From Streptomyces antibioticus (GTDB lineage: Bacteria; Actinomycetota; Actinomycetes; Streptomycetales; Streptomycetaceae), in NCBI RefSeq assembly GCF_001514065.1, contig NZ_KQ948425.1, forward strand, positions 686,519-750,518: 64,000 bases of DNA. The letters run 5' to 3'. Positions 38,241-47,204 of the stretch are shown piece after piece. Made by a program: the position numbers and the translations under genes. The notes under the pieces were generated by a model that saw nothing but the letters and a program-made list of their open reading frames with translations, was not told where the DNA came from and did no database searches. Position 1 is the stretch's first letter, and every line of letters starts with the position of its first letter.

Positions 38241-39263
38241 TCACCTCCCCAGGGCGAGGTCGAAGACGATGCGGGCCTTGACCTGACCGCGCAGGACGTC
38301 CTCGATCGATTCGTTGACGGACGACAGCGGCCGGGTCTCGCTGATGACCCTGGTGCGGCCGGCCGCGTGCAGGTCGAACACCTCGGCGAGGTCCTGCCGG
38401 GTGCCGACGATGGAGCCGATCACGCTCGTCCCGTTCAGGACGGTGTCGAAGATCGGGACCTGGATCGTGCCGTGCGCGGGCAGCGCGACCATGACGAGCT
38501 TGCCGCCGCGCCGCAGCCCGGAGTTGACGGCCGCGAAGGCGGCCTCGTTCACGGCGAGGGCGATCGCCGCGTGGGCGCCGCCGTGTTCCTTGAGGACGTC
38601 GGCGACGTCCTGCTTGCGGGCGTCGATGACGAGGTCGGCGCCGAGTTCCGCGGCGAGTTCGAGCTTGTCGTCGGTGACGTCGATCGCGGCGACGGTGGCA
38701 CCGGCGATCTTCGCGTACTGCACGGCGAGATGACCGAGCCCGCCGACGCCGGAGATGGCGACCAGCTGGCTCGGGCGCACTCCCGCGACCTTGAGGGCCT
38801 TGTACGTCGTCACGCCCGCGCAGGTCAGCGGGGCGGCGTCGACGGCGCTGACGCCGTCGGGCACCGGCTGGGCGAAGTCGGCCCAGGCGAGCATCTTCTC
38901 GGCGTAGCCGCCGTCGCAGCCGTACCCCGTGTTGATCTGCTGCTCGCACAGCGTCTCCCAGCCGGACAGGCATTGCTCGCACCGCCCGCAGGCCTTGCCG
39001 AGCCACGGCACCGCGACCCGTTGTCCGAGGCTCAGGTGAGTGACGCCGGCGCCGAGTTCCTCGACGATGCCGACGCCCTCATGCCCGGGCACGAACGGGG
39101 GGTTGGGCTTGACGGGCCAGTCGCCGTGCGCCGCGTGGATGTCGGTGTGGCAGAGCCCGGAGGCCTCGACGCGGATGCGGACCTGGCCGGGGCCGGGCGC
39201 GGGGTCGGGGCGCTCCTCGATGACCAGGGGCTCGCCGAAGGCTCGTACGACGGCTGCCTTCAT
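38241..39263 (-). CDS. zinc-dependent alcohol dehydrogenase
   Basis: This is a 340-residue MDR-family dehydrogenase. Catalytic zinc ligands are in GLCHTDIH and GHEGVG. The structural zinc cysteines are in CGRCEQCLSGWETLC, and the NAD-binding loop is GVGGLGHLAVQYA. It resembles AdhA/AdhP enzymes that reduce aldehydes with NADH or oxidise alcohols. Between two Usp genes under a promoter with three DosR-like boxes, it likely disposes of NADH as alcohol when oxygen is short. Confidence 0.93.
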   Translation of the reverse strand: MKAAVVRAFGEPLVIEERPDPAPGPGQVRIRVEASGLCHTDIHAAHGDWPVKPNPPFVPGHEGVGIVEELGAGVTHLSLGQRVAVPWLGKACGRCEQCLSGWETLCEQQINTGYGCDGGYAEKMLAWADFAQPVPDGVSAVDAAPLTCAGVTTYKALKVAGVRPSQLVAISGVGGLGHLAVQYAKIAGATVAAIDVTDDKLELAAELGADLVIDARKQDVADVLKEHGGAHAAIALAVNEAAFAAVNSGLRRGGKLVMVALPAHGTIQVPIFDTVLNGTSVIGSIVGTRQDLAEVFDLHAAGRTRVISETRPLSSVNESIEDVLRGQVKARIVFDLALGR

Positions 39264-39288
39264 GGGGTCAACTCCTCTGTCGGTGACG

Positions 39289-40194
39289 TCAGTTGTGGGC
39301 GACCACGGCGACGGGCGCGGTGGCGTGGTGCAGGACGGCGTGGGTGACGGGCCCGATGTGGGCGCCGACCGGGCTGCGCCGGATGCGGCGGCCGACGACG
39401 ACCAGGCAGGCGTCGCGCGCGGCGTCCACCAGCCGGTTGCCGGGGCTGCCGGAGGCGGGGGCCTCGGTGACCTCGACGTCCGGGTACTTCTGCCGCCAGG
39501 GCTTGAGTGCGTCGGTGAGGGCCGTGGCCTGCTGCCGGGCGATCTCGTCGTGCAGGTACGGGTCGGCGGCCAGGCCGTAGACGTAGTACGGCGGCAGGTT
39601 CCAGCCGTACACGGCCCGCAGGCCGGTGCCGCGCCGGGCGGCCGTCTCGAAGGCGAAGCCGATGACGGTGTCGTCGGGGCTGTGCGGGTCGAGGCCGAGG
39701 AGGACCGGCTTGAACGGGGTGGCGGCCGACGGGATGCCGGCCGGGTCCGCCTCGTGCTCGTCGGCGGCCTGTTCCCCGGCGCGGACCAGGACGACGGGCC
39801 GTTCGCAGTGGGCGATGACGGACAGGCCGACGGAGCCGACCATGAAGCCGCCGATCCCGCTCAGTCCGCGCGAGCCGAGGACGAGCAGTTCGGCGTCCTC
39901 GGCGGTCTTGGTGAGGACCTCGGAGGCACTGCCGGTCATCTGCTCCACGGCCACCTCGACGCCGGGGTGGCGCAGCCGCAGTCCCTCCGCGGCCTCGCGG
40001 GGAACGCGCTCGCTCCAGTGCTGCTGGGTCTCCGCGCCGAGGAGCGGGGCCTGGGCCATGGGGTCCGGGACGGGCTCCCAGACATGGACGATCTTCAACG
40101 GCAGGCCGCGCAGCTTCGCCTCGCGGGCCGCCCATTCGGCGGCGGCCCGGCTCTCGGAGGAGCCGTCGAGACCTGCGACAACGGTGCGCACCAT
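39289..40194 (-). CDS. universal stress protein, two Usp domains
   Basis: This 301-residue tandem Usp protein carries the full ATP loop GSRGLSGIGGFMVGS in domain 1. Domain 2 (GRRIRRSPVGAHIGPVTHAV) resembles that of the Usp next to ppdK, so these two form a second subfamily. It opens the Usp-ADH-Usp operon (25 bp before the ADH) and diverges from the SulP transporter gene. Confidence 0.92.
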   Translation of the reverse strand: MVRTVVAGLDGSSESRAAAEWAAREAKLRGLPLKIVHVWEPVPDPMAQAPLLGAETQQHWSERVPREAAEGLRLRHPGVEVAVEQMTGSASEVLTKTAEDAELLVLGSRGLSGIGGFMVGSVGLSVIAHCERPVVLVRAGEQAADEHEADPAGIPSAATPFKPVLLGLDPHSPDDTVIGFAFETAARRGTGLRAVYGWNLPPYYVYGLAADPYLHDEIARQQATALTDALKPWRQKYPDVEVTEAPASGSPGNRLVDAARDACLVVVGRRIRRSPVGAHIGPVTHAVLHHATAPVAVVAHN

Positions 40195-40254
40195 GAGTTC
40201 TGCCTCCTGTCGGTGTCTGTGTTCAGCGTCGCGCCGGGTGACACCGGTGCAGCA

Positions 40255-40316
40255 GGGGCCGCAGGTCCCCGCGCGGGGCCGAACGGCCCACCCTCGGGCG
40301 GGGGTCTGAAGGTCCC
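40255..40316. promoter_or_regulatory. Three DosR/OsdR-like boxes in the Usp/SulP divergent promoter
   Basis: Three dyads lie in 62 bp: GGGGCCGCAGGTCCCC (40255-40270), GGGCCGAACGGCCC (40276-40289) and GGGGTCTGAAGGTCCC (40301-40316). They lie about 21-25 bp apart start to start, two helical turns, placing them on one DNA face. They lie 60 bp from the Usp start and 55 bp from the SulP start, so both can be controlled. Confidence 0.75.
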
Positions 40317-40371
40317 TTTGCAGCCGGGCGTACTGTCGCCGAACCTGAAGGCAGTAAGCGAAAGGAACCGC

Positions 40372-42084
40372 ATGTCACACGGCTCGGGCAGACGCGGCCC
40401 CGAGTGGCGCCGGCTCACACCCGGTCTCGTCTCCCTGTCCGGCTACCGCCGGGCCTGGCTGCGCGGCGATCTGCTGGCCGGAGTCACCGTGGCGGCCTAT
40501 CTCGTGCCCCAGGTGATGGCGTACGCGGGCGTGGCCGGGCTGCCGCCGGTCGCCGGGCTGTGGGCGATCCTGCCCGCGCTCGGCCTGTACGCGGTGCTGG
40601 GTTCGTCGCGGCTGCTGTCGGTGGGCCCGGAGTCGACGACCGCGCTGATGACGGCGACCGTGGTGGCACCCCTCGCGGGGGCCGATCCCGACCGTTACGC
40701 CGTGCTGGCCGCGACGCTCGCGGTGACCGTCGGCCTGCTGTGTGTGGCGGCCCGGCTGCTGCGCCTCGGTTTCGTCGCCGATCTGCTGTCCCGCCCGGTC
40801 CTCATCGGGTACCTGGCGGGCGTGGCCCTGATCATGATCGTCGACCAGCTGCCGAAGCTGACGGGCGTCGACACGTCGGGTGAGGGCTTCTTCCCGAAAC
40901 TGTGGTCCTTCTTCGGTGACTTGCCGCAGCTCGACCCGGCCACCACGATCTTCTCCGCCGTCGCGCTCGCGTTCCTGTTCACCGTGGCACGGCTGTTCCG
41001 CACAGTGCCCGGTCCGCTGCTCGCGGTGGTCCTCGCCACCACGGCCGTGGCCGTCTTCGACCTCGACGACACCTACGGCCTGAAGGTGATCGGCAAGGTC
41101 CCCTCGGGCCTGCCCTCCGTCGCGGCCCCCGACCTCTCTGAGCTGCCGCAACTGGTCCTGCCCGCGCTGGGTGTCCTGCTGGTCGCCTACACGGACTTCA
41201 TCCTCACCGCCCGCGCCTTCGATCCCCACGACGAGGGCGCCCCGGGCCTGGACGCCGACCAGGAGTTCCTGGCGCTCGGCGCGGTCAACCTGGGCTCCGG
41301 CTTTCTGCAGGGCTTCCCGGTCAGCAGCAGCGCCAGCCGCACCGCGCTCGCCTCCTCGGCGGGCGCCCGCAGCCCGGCGTACTCCCTGGTCGCCGGGGTG
41401 GCGGTGCTCGCCGTGCTGCTGTTTCTCAGCCCGCTGCTGGCCCGCACCCCGTCGGCGGTGCTCGGCGCGCTCGTCGTCTACGCCGCGGTCCGCATGATGG
41501 ACCTGGCCGGCTTCGCCCGCCTCGCCTCCTTCCGGCGCCGCGAGCTGCTGCTGGCGCTCGGCTGCCTGGCCGGTGTGCTCACGCTGGATCTGCTGTACGG
41601 CGTGCTGGTCGCCGTCGGTCTGTCGGTCGCCGAGCTGCTCAGCCGGGTGGCCCGGCCGCACGACGCGGTGGAGGGGCTGGTTCCCGGCCTGGCCGGCATG
41701 CACGACGTGGACGACTATCCTTCGGCCCGCACCATCCCCGGGCTGCTCGTCTACCGCTACGACTCCCCGCTGTTCTTCGCCAACGCCCAGGACTTCCACC
41801 GCCGCGCCCTGGCGGCCGTCGACGAGCAGACGGAGCCGGTCCACTGGTTCGTCCTCAACACGGAGGCGAATGTCGAGGTCGACATCACCGCCCTCGACGC
41901 GGTCGACGAACTGCGGCACGAACTCGCCCACCGCGGCGTCGTGTTCGCCATGGCCCGGGTGAAGCAGGATCTGCTGGACGACCTGGAGGCCTACGGGCTC
42001 GTCGAGTCGGTGGGCCGGGAGCTCATCTTTCCGACGCTGCCGACGGCGGTGGCGGCGTACCGGAGCTGGTCGGCGACACACTGA
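40372..42084 (+). CDS. SulP-family anion transporter with STAS domain
   Basis: This is a 570-residue membrane transporter with about 10-12 hydrophobic helices (GVTVAAYLVPQVMAYAGVAG, QGFPVSSSASRTALA) and a C-terminal cytosolic STAS domain (about 430-565, LLVYRYDSPLFFANA, WFVLNTEANVEVDITALDAV). SulP proteins carry sulfate, bicarbonate, or dicarboxylates; the substrate is open. M. tuberculosis has a DosR-linked SulP, Rv1739c, to my memory, which supports a place in this regulon. It converges on carbamate kinase, 7 bp away. Confidence 0.9.
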   Translation: MSHGSGRRGPEWRRLTPGLVSLSGYRRAWLRGDLLAGVTVAAYLVPQVMAYAGVAGLPPVAGLWAILPALGLYAVLGSSRLLSVGPESTTALMTATVVAPLAGADPDRYAVLAATLAVTVGLLCVAARLLRLGFVADLLSRPVLIGYLAGVALIMIVDQLPKLTGVDTSGEGFFPKLWSFFGDLPQLDPATTIFSAVALAFLFTVARLFRTVPGPLLAVVLATTAVAVFDLDDTYGLKVIGKVPSGLPSVAAPDLSELPQLVLPALGVLLVAYTDFILTARAFDPHDEGAPGLDADQEFLALGAVNLGSGFLQGFPVSSSASRTALASSAGARSPAYSLVAGVAVLAVLLFLSPLLARTPSAVLGALVVYAAVRMMDLAGFARLASFRRRELLLALGCLAGVLTLDLLYGVLVAVGLSVAELLSRVARPHDAVEGLVPGLAGMHDVDDYPSARTIPGLLVYRYDSPLFFANAQDFHRRALAAVDEQTEPVHWFVLNTEANVEVDITALDAVDELRHELAHRGVVFAMARVKQDLLDDLEAYGLVESVGRELIFPTLPTAVAAYRSWSATH

Positions 42085-42091
42085 ACCCCCG

Positions 42092-43039
42092 TCAGGCGCC
42101 CGGCAGATCGGGCCGCACCAGCGTCCCCGAGCGGCCGTGCACGATCTCGTACGCCGCGTCCAGCGCCCCGATCGCGGCCAGTTGACCGGTGTTCTCGACG
42201 AACCGGGCGGCGGCCTCCGCCTTCGGCCCCATGGTGGCGGGGTCGTAGCCGGCGGCACGGAGTTCGGCGGGGGTGACGTCGAGCACCGGCCGCCGGTCGG
42301 GGGTGCCGTGTCCGGCGTGGACGTTGGGGACGTCGGTGAGGACGAGCAGGAAGTCGGCCTTCAGGTCCTCGGCGAGCCGGGCGGCGGCGAGGTCCTTGTC
42401 GACGACCGCCTCCACGCCGCGCAGCGCTCCGGTGACCCCGTCGGCGACGACGGGTACGCCGCCACCGCCCGCGCACACCACCACGCTGCCCGTCTCCAGC
42501 AGCACCCGGACCGAGTCGCACTCCAGCACCCGTTCGGGCTGCGGTGCCGGGACCATCCGCCGCCGGCCGCCCCGCGTCCTGGCCATCACCCAGCCGTGCT
42601 CGGCCGCCAGGAAGTCGGCGACCTTGTCCGGGTAGGCCGGTCCGACGGGCTCCGTGGGCCGCTCGAAGGCCGGGTCGTCGCCCCGCACCTGGGTGTGGGT
42701 GAGCAGGGCGACGACCCGGCGCCCGGGCAGCGCGTCGCGCAGGCCGCGCACCAGGAGGGTGCCGATCAGGCCCTGGGTCTGGGCGCCGAGCAGGTCCAGC
42801 GGGTCGGGCGCGACGAGCGACCGGTCCGCCACGCTCTGATGGGCGAGCAGGCCGAGCTGGGGGGTGTTGCCGTGGGTGATGACGAGGTCGTGTTCATGGG
42901 CGAGGGCCGCGAGGGCGGTGGCGACGCGGACGACGTTCGCCCGCTGGACGTCCGCGTCGATGGGGGCCCCTCCCACCCGGTGGGGGAGGTCGCCACGGCG
43001 GAGCAGGGCGTTGCCGCCGAGGGCGACGACGATGCGCAT
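42092..43039 (-). CDS. arcC: carbamate kinase
   Basis: This 315-residue enzyme transfers phosphate from carbamoyl phosphate to ADP, giving ATP, or runs the reverse. The amino-acid kinase fold is clear: VVALGGNALL, VITHGNTPQLG, CAGGGGVPVV, VVDKDLAAARLA, MGPKAEAAARF. No arcA or arcB is adjacent, so the carbamoyl phosphate source is not obvious. One possibility is that it supplies or competes for the carbamoyl phosphate used by HypF. The ATG has GAGGAG 8 nt upstream. Confidence 0.93.
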   Translation of the reverse strand: MRIVVALGGNALLRRGDLPHRVGGAPIDADVQRANVVRVATALAALAHEHDLVITHGNTPQLGLLAHQSVADRSLVAPDPLDLLGAQTQGLIGTLLVRGLRDALPGRRVVALLTHTQVRGDDPAFERPTEPVGPAYPDKVADFLAAEHGWVMARTRGGRRRMVPAPQPERVLECDSVRVLLETGSVVVCAGGGGVPVVADGVTGALRGVEAVVDKDLAAARLAEDLKADFLLVLTDVPNVHAGHGTPDRRPVLDVTPAELRAAGYDPATMGPKAEAAARFVENTGQLAAIGALDAAYEIVHGRSGTLVRPDLPGA

Positions 43040-43152
43040 GGCTGGACTCCTCGATCCGGGGCCGCTGGAGCTGCTTCCCATCGAACGGCGTTCCGTCCCC
43101 CGTCCACAGGGTGCTGAAGGGCATCGACGCATCGCCGGCCGGCCCTGGGGCA

Positions 43153-43166
43153 GGGCCGGGTGGCCC
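43153..43166. promoter_or_regulatory. DosR/OsdR-like box between carbamate kinase and the cyclic-nucleotide-fold gene
   Basis: GGGCCGGGTGGCCC is a near palindrome 114 bp from the left and 117 bp from the right gene start, in a 243-bp divergent region. Confidence 0.55.
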
Positions 43167-43282
43167 ATGGCCCGGGCGTGCCCGGACGTCCACGCTGGTG
43201 GTGGTAGCTCCGTATGCCGTCCCGGACGCCCGTGGCCCCCCTCCCCGGGTCCGAGCGGCACACGACCCTCTGGAGGCACGCC

Positions 43283-43747
43283 ATGAACGCGACCGCAACG
43301 ACCACCATGCCGCGGGCGCTGCCTGCCGCACACCGCGACCGCCTGATGCGGATCGGCCGTGAGGTCTCCTTCCCCGAGGGCGTCCGGCTCTTCGAGGAGG
43401 GCTCTCGCGCCGACCGGTTCTGGATCGTCCGCACCGGCACGGTCGACCTGGACATCCGGGTGCCGGGCCGCCGGGCCGCGGTCATCGAGTCCCTGGGGCA
43501 CAACGAACTCGTCGGCTGGTCCTGGCTGTTCCCGCCGTACGTCTGGCACCTGGGCGCCGGCACCTCGTCGCCGCTGCGGGCGTACGAGTTCGACGCGGCC
43601 GCCGTGCGCCAGTTGTGCCAGGACGACCCCGAGTTCGGCCGGACCATCGCCCGGTGGGTCGGCGAGGTCGTCGCCGATCGCCTGCAGGCGGCCCGCACCC
43701 GGCTGCTCGACCTGTACGCCCCCTACGGCAGCGGCGGACTGCGCTGA
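43283..43747 (+). CDS. stand-alone cyclic-nucleotide-binding-fold protein, paralogue
   Basis: This 154-residue protein has the same length as that at 26049-26513 and is clearly homologous ([53 protein letters not shown]). Again no HTH and no Arg in the ligand cassette. It is followed after 34 bp by a CBS-BON gene, repeating the partner types found in the hydrogenase operon. It probably acts as a small-molecule-sensing subunit for a protein in the island; carbamate kinase is divergent next door. Confidence 0.8.
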   Translation: MNATATTTMPRALPAAHRDRLMRIGREVSFPEGVRLFEEGSRADRFWIVRTGTVDLDIRVPGRRAAVIESLGHNELVGWSWLFPPYVWHLGAGTSSPLRAYEFDAAAVRQLCQDDPEFGRTIARWVGEVVADRLQAARTRLLDLYAPYGSGGLR

Positions 43748-43781
43748 CCTCGCCCTCGCCCCTCGTACCGAAGGAGTCACC

Positions 43782-44444
43782 GTGTCCGGAACACCGCACA
43801 TCGTCAGTGACGTCATGACACGCGACGTGGCCTGCGTGGAGCGCGGCGCCGCCTTCAAGGACATCGTGCGGACCATGCAGGACCGCAAGGTCAGCGCGCT
43901 GCCCGTGGTGGACGGCGGCGGCCGGATCGTCGGGGTGGTCTCCGAGGCCGATCTGCTGCCGAAGGAGGAGTTCCGCGACAGCGACCCCGACCGGTACACC
44001 CAGCTGCGCCGGCTCGCCGACCTGGCGAAGGCCGGTTCGGTGACGGCCGACGAGCTGATGACCTCCCCCGCCCTGACCGTGACGCCCGGCGTGACACTGG
44101 CACAGGCGGCGCGGACGATGGCGCGGGCCAGGGTCAAGCGGCTGCCCGTCGTCGACGCCGAGGGCCGGCCGACCGGGATCGTCAGCCGGGCCGACCTGCT
44201 CAAGGTGTTCCTGCGCGGCGACGAGGACATCGCGGAGGAAGTGCGGCGGGAGGTCGTCGCGTATCTGTTCCCGACCCCGGCGGACGCGGTGCGCGTCGAG
44301 GTCCACGACGGTGTCGTCCGGCTGGGCGGCCGGGTCCGTGACACGTCCCTGGTCCCGGTCGCGGCACGGCTGGTCCGCGCGGTGGAGGGGGTCGTGGACA
44401 TCGAGTTCCGGCTGGACCACGGTGAGCGAGCGGGTCTTCACTGA
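43782..44444 (+). CDS. CBS-BON domain protein
   Basis: This 220-residue protein has two CBS motifs ([80 protein letters not shown]) and a C-terminal BON domain (AVRVEVHDGVVRLGGRVRDT). It starts with GTG and has AAGGAG upstream. It is most like the paralogue at 49731-50417. Operon with the preceding cyclic-nucleotide-fold gene. Confidence 0.9.
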   Translation: MSGTPHIVSDVMTRDVACVERGAAFKDIVRTMQDRKVSALPVVDGGGRIVGVVSEADLLPKEEFRDSDPDRYTQLRRLADLAKAGSVTADELMTSPALTVTPGVTLAQAARTMARARVKRLPVVDAEGRPTGIVSRADLLKVFLRGDEDIAEEVRREVVAYLFPTPADAVRVEVHDGVVRLGGRVRDTSLVPVAARLVRAVEGVVDIEFRLDHGERAGLH

Positions 44445-44834
44445 TCCCGGGCCCCGGTGAGTGAGAACGGCGGGGTGTCCCGTGACAACGATCGTCACCC
44501 GTGGGGGCAGACCGCACCAGGGCCACCCACTTCCGCCCACAGCCGGCTGATCGTGGTCGGCCGCCGCCGGCATCCGTGGTGGCGGCGTCGCCCCAGAGAC
44601 ACCAATCACCCCCTCCCCACCCTGAGTTGGCGGTAAGTTCCAGCCGGTACGACATGTACGTGCTCACCGAGGCGTTCCTCAGCGGCAGCAGCCAGGACAC
44701 AGCCATCTTGAAACTGTCGCCCGGCAAAGCCGGCAGCGCGGCATACCGCAATCGGGTCGCCGGCAAGTCGACCGAGGGCAGCGTGGACGAGTAGACGCAC
44801 GGCCGTCCTGTGGCGAGGTCCGGCCGGTCGGGGT
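44445..44834. other. Intergenic region with possible Usp relic
   Basis: In this 390-bp gap a short in-frame stretch at 44538-44576 translates to HSRLIVVGRRRHP, resembling the C-terminal Usp beta strand and loop. No start or continuing frame exists, so it may be debris from an eighth Usp gene. A small frame ending at 44794 (DMYVLTEAFLSGSSQDTAI) is unrecognised. Confidence 0.35.
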
Positions 44835-47204
44835 TCAGTCCGGCAGGTCCAGCTGCCCCGTCTCCCCCGGCGCCAGACGCACCGCACGGTCCGGCAGCCG
44901 CACGTCGATGGGTGTGGCGTCGGACGGCGGCACCGTGATCTCCAGCCGCCCCCGCTCCAGGTGCAGGCGTACGCCCCAGTGGCCCTGGTAGCGGAGGCTG
45001 AAGCCGTACGAGGAGAGCTCCGGCAGCGGCACCGGGTCGAGCCACAGGGCGCCGCCCCGTGTCTCCAGGCCCGTCAGTCCGCGCTGGACCAGGTCGAGGG
45101 TGCCGGCCATGGCGCCGAGGTGGATGCCCTCGCCGGTGGTGCCGCCCTGGAGGTCGGCGATGTCTCCCTGGAGCGCCTCCTGGCAGTACTTCCAGGCCTC
45201 CGCCCGCCGCGCCCGGGCCAGCACCCAGCCGTGCACCAGGCCGCTGAGCGTGGAGCCGTGGCTGGTGCGGTGCAGATAGTGGTCGACGGTACGGCGCCAC
45301 GTCTCGTCGTCGAGCCGCAGCCCCAACCGATTGAACAGGCCGTGCAGTTCGGCCGGTGAGAAGAGGTAGCCGAGCATCAGCACATCGGCCTGCTTGGAGG
45401 CCTGGTAGCGGTTGACGCTGTCACCCTCGGCCTCCAGGATCCGGTCCAGGCGCCGGACGTCGCCGTAGCGCCCGCGGTAGCCGTCCCAGTCGAGCTCGGC
45501 GAGGTCGCCATAGCCCTCGAACTGGCTGATGACACCGGCGTGGAAGGGCACGTGCAGGGTGCGTGAGACGTCTTCCCACAGCTCCAGCTCGCCCTCGTCC
45601 AGGCCGGTGCGCTCGACGAGTTCGCGGCGGCGGGGTTCGGGCAGGGCGCGCAGCAGTTCCAGGGTGCGGGTGAGGACCCAGGCGGCGGTGACGTTGGTGT
45701 AGGCGTTGTCGTCGAGGCCGGGTGTGCTCGCGTCGGGGTAGGCCTCGTGGTACTCGTCTGGGCCGACCACGCCCTTGATGCGGTGCCTGCCGAGGCTGTC
45801 GTCGTAGACGGCCGAGTCCGCCCAGAAGCGGGCGATCTGGAGCAGCGTCTCGGCGCCCTTGGTGTGCAGGAACTCCGTGTCGCCGCTGGCCTCGCAGTAC
45901 TGCCAGACGTTGTAGGCCACGGCCGAGCCGACGTGGTGCTGGAGCCGGGAGTGGTCGGGCAGCCAGCGCCCGGAGCGCGGGTTGAGGTGCAGCTGCTGGG
46001 TCTCCTCGCGTCCGTCGCTGCCGCTCTGCCAGGGGTACATCGCCCCCTTGCGGCCCGCCTCGCGTGCGGCCGTGCAGGCCTGTTCCAGGCGGCGGTGGCG
46101 GTAGCGCAGCAGGGCGCGGGAGACCTCGGGGAAGTGCAGGTTGAGGTAGGGCAGGACGAACAGTTCGTCCCAGAAGACATGTCCGCGGTAGGCCTCGCCG
46201 TGCAGCCCGCGGGCGGGGACACCGACGTCGAGGTCGGCGGTGTGCGGGGAGAGGGTCTGCAGGACGTGGAAGAGGTGCAGCCGCAGGATGCGGCCCGCCT
46301 CGCCCGCCACGTCCAGGGCGGCCCGGCGCCACAGCTGATCCCAGGCCGTGAGGTGTGACTCCAGCAGCTCGTCGAAGCCCGGCGCCCGGCCCACCCGGTC
46401 GACGGCGGCGTACAGCGGGTCGCTGATCGCCGGGTCGCGGGAGGTGTGCAGGGCGACGGTCTTGTCGACGGTCACGGTCCGGCCGACCTCCAGGTCGAGG
46501 CTCAACTGCTGGATGGCGTACGGGGGTTCGTGCCGTACGGCGACGGGCGCGCCGGCGGTCAGCCGGGCCGCCATGCCGATGCGGATGTCCGAGGTGCGGG
46601 TGCGGCAGCGCAGCCACACCGTGTCGGGACCAGCGGTACCCGTGTGTACATGGGTGAGATGGCGGCCGTCCAGGTCGCGGTAGCGCGGCACGCCCGCGTT
46701 GGTGACGCCGCCGTCCAGCGCGGCCTCGACCTCCAGGGGCCCGGCGAAGCCCTCGGCCGTGAACTCGGTGCGCAGGGCGGCCAGATGAGGGTCGGCCATG
46801 TGCACGACCCGCTGCTGACGCACCGTCAACACCCGTTCCCCGCCCAGGCCGTAGCGGGTACGTCGCTCCAGCATGCCGGAGTCCGGATGCAGGGTGAGCC
46901 GGTGGTCGAGCACCTTGGTGCTGTCCGGGGTGAGCCAGGGCCCGCCGGTGAGACGGAAGCGCAGCGGAAGCCAGTTGGGGACGTTGACCATGTCCTCGTT
47001 CTCGACGCTGCGGCCCGCCACCTCGGAGGTGAGCCGGTTGTAGCAGCCGGCGACATAGGTGCCCGGGTAGTGCACGTCGTCCGCCGCGCACTCCGGCAGC
47101 GCGCCCCGGGTGGCGAAGTAGCCGTTGCCCAGCGTGCACAGCGACTCGCGCAGCCGTTCGCCGGCGGGCGCGTAACCCTCGTACTCCCAGGTCCAGCCCG
47201 TCAC
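44835..47204 (-). CDS. GH65 disaccharide phosphorylase (maltose/trehalose/kojibiose type)
   Basis: This 789-residue enzyme cleaves an alpha-glucoside with phosphate, giving beta-glucose-1-phosphate and glucose. The N-terminal beta sandwich (LGNGYFATRGALPE) is followed by the catalytic alpha/alpha barrel with the acid Glu484 in VVGPDEYHE and the phosphate-binding region HRTSHGSTLSG, then C-terminal sheets. Which disaccharide is used cannot be read. It overlaps the upstream beta-phosphoglucomutase gene by 4 bp, which would convert its product to glucose-6-phosphate. Phosphorolysis saves one ATP, fitting energy-poor conditions. Confidence 0.92.
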   Translation of the reverse strand: MTGWTWEYEGYAPAGERLRESLCTLGNGYFATRGALPECAADDVHYPGTYVAGCYNRLTSEVAGRSVENEDMVNVPNWLPLRFRLTGGPWLTPDSTKVLDHRLTLHPDSGMLERRTRYGLGGERVLTVRQQRVVHMADPHLAALRTEFTAEGFAGPLEVEAALDGGVTNAGVPRYRDLDGRHLTHVHTGTAGPDTVWLRCRTRTSDIRIGMAARLTAGAPVAVRHEPPYAIQQLSLDLEVGRTVTVDKTVALHTSRDPAISDPLYAAVDRVGRAPGFDELLESHLTAWDQLWRRAALDVAGEAGRILRLHLFHVLQTLSPHTADLDVGVPARGLHGEAYRGHVFWDELFVLPYLNLHFPEVSRALLRYRHRRLEQACTAAREAGRKGAMYPWQSGSDGREETQQLHLNPRSGRWLPDHSRLQHHVGSAVAYNVWQYCEASGDTEFLHTKGAETLLQIARFWADSAVYDDSLGRHRIKGVVGPDEYHEAYPDASTPGLDDNAYTNVTAAWVLTRTLELLRALPEPRRRELVERTGLDEGELELWEDVSRTLHVPFHAGVISQFEGYGDLAELDWDGYRGRYGDVRRLDRILEAEGDSVNRYQASKQADVLMLGYLFSPAELHGLFNRLGLRLDDETWRRTVDHYLHRTSHGSTLSGLVHGWVLARARRAEAWKYCQEALQGDIADLQGGTTGEGIHLGAMAGTLDLVQRGLTGLETRGGALWLDPVPLPELSSYGFSLRYQGHWGVRLHLERGRLEITVPPSDATPIDVRLPDRAVRLAPGETGQLDLPD

